Shown: positions 61,346 to 64,000 of the stretch, piece by piece
How positions within the stretch are numbered: the stretch's first letter is position 1
Layout of the letters: each line of letters opens with the position of its first letter
From: Aselliscus stoliczkanus
Lineage: Eukaryota > Chordata > Mammalia > Chiroptera > Hipposideridae
Assembly: GCA_033961575.1 (NCBI GenBank)
Contig: CM066735.1
Location: 35,483,501 to 35,547,500, forward strand
Direction of reading: 5' to 3'
DNA: 64,000 nucleotides
Position numbers and translations under genes: made by a program
Notes under the pieces: generated by a model
Database searches by the model: none
The model's input: the letters and a program-made list of their open reading frames with translations, nothing else
Told to the model about the DNA's origin: nothing

Positions 61346-62659
61346 GATGGGAACATTTGCTGATATGAAGAAGGCTGTAATGTACTCAACTCTTTTATAT
61401 CTTACCTGAGTTAATACTCTGCTTGCCAACATATGGTGATGTGCATGGTGTAAAGAAAAAAAACGGCTGAGAACGAAGGATTTGTCGATAAACTTGAAAG
61501 TGACAAGAAAAAGAAAGGCTCTCTAGACAGAAATGTCTTTAGAGTTGAAAAGGGCAATTCATTAGCTGATTAGAGCTTGACTGGCTTGAGAATAACTGGC
61601 TCTCGTTTTGTAATTTTCTGTGCATCAATCTCGAGAAGCTTCTGACCTGTGCATTAGAAAGGAGATTCCCAGGCTCACAGCTGACACTACTGACTAAACC
61701 TGATGCTTTCCCCATTGTCAATAAATAAATTGGTATTCCAGTATAAACAAAGATGTCCTGTGATTTTGATTAGTTCAGTAAATCCCCAGTAGCCTAATTA
61801 ATTCTGGATGAGTTGTTAAATTTGTTTCTGGATTTACATAGCTGCAGCCCAGTCTTCAGCCACTGTGAAGAGCTGCCAAGATGAACAGCCTGTGTTCAAT
61901 GGCCCGTCTTTCACATCTACTTGCTGTAACATATTAGAAACTCTCACTTTGTGAAACTTCACTGTAAAAGCAAATGCTCTGGATCCCAGTTTCAGTTTTA
62001 CCAGTAATAGTGGTATGTGATGGCCAGTAGCAGTTTCTTTTATCTGAATTGTTTTAATTAGGCAAGCCATACTAAAGTCTTTTTTTGCCGCCTGAAACGC
62101 TCAAATTCTATTACCCTGTATGGAGGGAATAGTTCATTCATTTAGTTTAGTGAGACTGGCAGTAATCTTAAAAATGTGAACATTTTTCCATTTATTAAAG
62201 ACAAAGCAAATAATGAGTAATTTGATTGACTCCAACATTAACATTTTGGGGTTTTCTTGAGATAAGTGGAAGGAATGAACACAGGTTATCATTCTTTCCT
62301 TACATCAGTGATAGTTTTTTTTTTTTTTTTAACACACCACTGAGCACACCGTTAAGATACAGGAAATGGGTATTGATTAGCTGATTGCTTTTTCCTGACA
62401 AATGAGGATTCACAGCCAACTCCTCATGTTGCATTCTCTCCTTCATAGGTCTATGCAATTTCTCTTTCTAGTTTAGTATATTGAATTCCATTTGTAAGTG
62501 ATCATACTGAAACTTTAAAAAAATGATTACAGATCATTAGTTAATTCAGTATTTCATGTATTCAGTAATTCAGTCTTTTAGAGTATTATGTCAAATTTTC
62601 TCAAATCATATATGATATTTATATGAACAAATAATACAGGAAAAAGGTGCTTGATTGCT
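61346..62659. other. Downstream intron, no recognised feature
   Basis: 61440-62100 is less AT-rich with a few CpGs (aaacggctgagaacgaagg) and no known repeat. Antisense ORFs of 60 and 78 codons at 61539-62070 have no family resemblance. Confidence 0.4.
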
Positions 62660-62661
62660 TC

Positions 62662-62736
<75 letters not shown>
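62660..62736. repeat. Compound (TC)n(TA)n microsatellite
   Basis: About 20 CT units with one CG interruption switch abruptly to about 16 TA units. Confidence 0.97.
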
Positions 62737-63036
62737 TTAGTTTATATTTAAGAGCAGAAACAAAGTAGAGCATAAGCAGGCATATGAATCATGAGCCTCG
62801 GTTCTCCTTTCATGCTTAAGTAATACCTGTAAAAATTAAATCAATACAATTGTATATAAACAATACGTTTCTGAAAGTTATCATTTTAGATTCCTGAATA
62901 TGGGGAAACAGTGCCTATCTTAGCTCACAAATACTTCAATAGCTTTTCCCTGTTAATAACTGCAGCATATTCAGAATTTTCTAATGACCAGCCACAGTAA
63001 TAAGTATTTAAAAATGTCATCTCTTCACAATACTGT
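62737..63036. other. Downstream intron, no recognised feature
   Basis: AT-rich unique sequence. Confidence 0.45.
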
Positions 63037-63390
63037 TAAACATTATGCTAAACAAAATAAGTCAGACAAAAAAAGCCAAGAACCAACCATATGACTTCAC
63101 TCATATGTGGGATATAAACCTGAAAGCAACAAAGGAACAAGACAAACAAATAAAGAAACCAAAACTCATAGACAAAGGCAACAGTTGAGTGGTTACCAGA
63201 GGGTGAGGGTGGAGGGGGGTTGGTAGGAGAGGGAAAAGGGGGTCAAATAGATGGTGATGGAAGGAGAACTGACTCTGGTGGTGAACACACAATGCAATAT
63301 ATAGATGATGTATTATAGAATTGTATGTTTGAAACCTATATAATTTGATTAACCAATGGCACCCCAATAAATTTAATTTAAAAAGGTAAA
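63037..63390 (+). mobile_element. L1 3' end, 5'-truncated
   Basis: aaacattatgctaaacaaaataagtcag, tgacttcactcatatgtggg, gtggttaccagagggtgaggg, agatgatgtattatagaattg and caccccaataaatttaattt match the copy at 40605. The G-rich segment gtggaggggggttggtaggagagggaaaaggggg lies within. The antisense ORF at 63101-63367 is a shadow. Confidence 0.87.
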
Positions 63391-64000
63391 AAAACCTTAC
63401 AGAAGCATTTGACTTTAGAAACTATATCTAAATATTACTTTGATAAAAATAAATTTTTAAAAAATTAAAAAAGTTAGCTACCAATTTTATTTTAAAAATG
63501 AAAAAATTAAGAGTCATGGAGTTTAAATAATATGTCAAAAAATCCTCCAAACAGTGTGTATTAGACATCAAATTATCAAACTGAGTCAGGCATCAAAGTC
63601 ATATCTTAAATCTGGGTTTTGTTGATAATATAGTTCATGCTTTTACCCTTCATGCTATTTAGACTTTATTGTCCGTGGCATGTATCTTTTTTCAGGTGAT
63701 TGCTGTACAAGATGTCCAAAGATAAGAGTTTTTTTGGTTTTTTCTCTTCTGACTAATTGTGATCAAAGGACTCAACTCCATTTGTCTTTGATTAGCCATC
63801 CTCAGTGTTTTGGGGAAAATTCCTGTTTGATGACAAGATGGCTGCTGAAACTTCAATTATATTTTCCTCACATAATAGCATCATAAATAGAAAAAAAAAA
63901 CACAAAACCAGAATAACAGCAGTATTCATGTCATGACATAGGGTCGTTTTGAAGATTAAATGAATTAAATACTTAGAATGATGCCTGAAAAATAGTAAGT
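63391..64000. other. Downstream intron, no recognised feature
   Basis: AT-rich; no exon or repeat supported up to the window end. Confidence 0.45.

Overview
This is mammalian nuclear DNA: AT-rich, CpG-poor, full of long (TA)n and (TG)n microsatellites, MIR, L2 and L1 remnants and tRNA-derived SINEs. Two SINE types dominate. Type A is about 150 bp with a tRNA-like 'tggctcagttggttaagag' head; type B is about 110 bp with a Ser/Leu-tRNA-like 'ggccgagtggcgcagtggttaagcgc' head. They occur with composite elements ending in a ccaataaaatctt-type tail and with L1 3' ends of laurasiatherian style. I infer a bat, possibly of the horseshoe/leaf-nosed group. That is a judgement from memory of repeat styles, not a search.

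Only one protein-coding exon is convincing: a 121-nt exon at 4212-4332 on the + strand, with good splice sites. It encodes an EF-hand that I recognise as follistatin-like 5 (FSTL5; the paralogue FSTL4 is the alternative). Positions 1-4211 would be the upstream intron and 4333-64000 part of a very long downstream intron. I found no second exon, no promoter and no structural RNA gene.

Layout. 1-4.2 kb: intron with an L2 end, a young SINE, a (TG)n and a MIR. 4.2-4.3 kb: the exon. 5-17 kb: AT microsatellites, old repeats and two SINEs. 17-24 kb: a dispersed 106-bp direct repeat, an old L1 3' half split by a short retro-insert, a young L1 scrap with a 14-bp target duplication, and an old LTR-like repeat holding a 45-bp tandem duplication. 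24-36 kb: SINE-rich, with a perfect-but-one 79-bp tandem duplication, a tRNA-like trimer SINE, an L1 with a nested mariner, a second inverted mariner, and a chimeric composite SINE. 36-49 kb: old repeats, L1 pieces and MER5. 50.0-50.95 kb: a processed pseudogene of the transcription factor CREM. 51-64 kb: six more SINE or LTR-like insertions, a MIR, a probable LTR remnant, a DNA-transposon-like repeat, a (TC)n(TA)n tract and a 3' L1 end.

I see no bacterial-style system, CRISPR array or operon. The window's interest lies in its transposon history (nested insertions, multi-unit SINEs, deleted mariners), the CREM retrocopy and several recent small duplications inside the FSTL5 intron.
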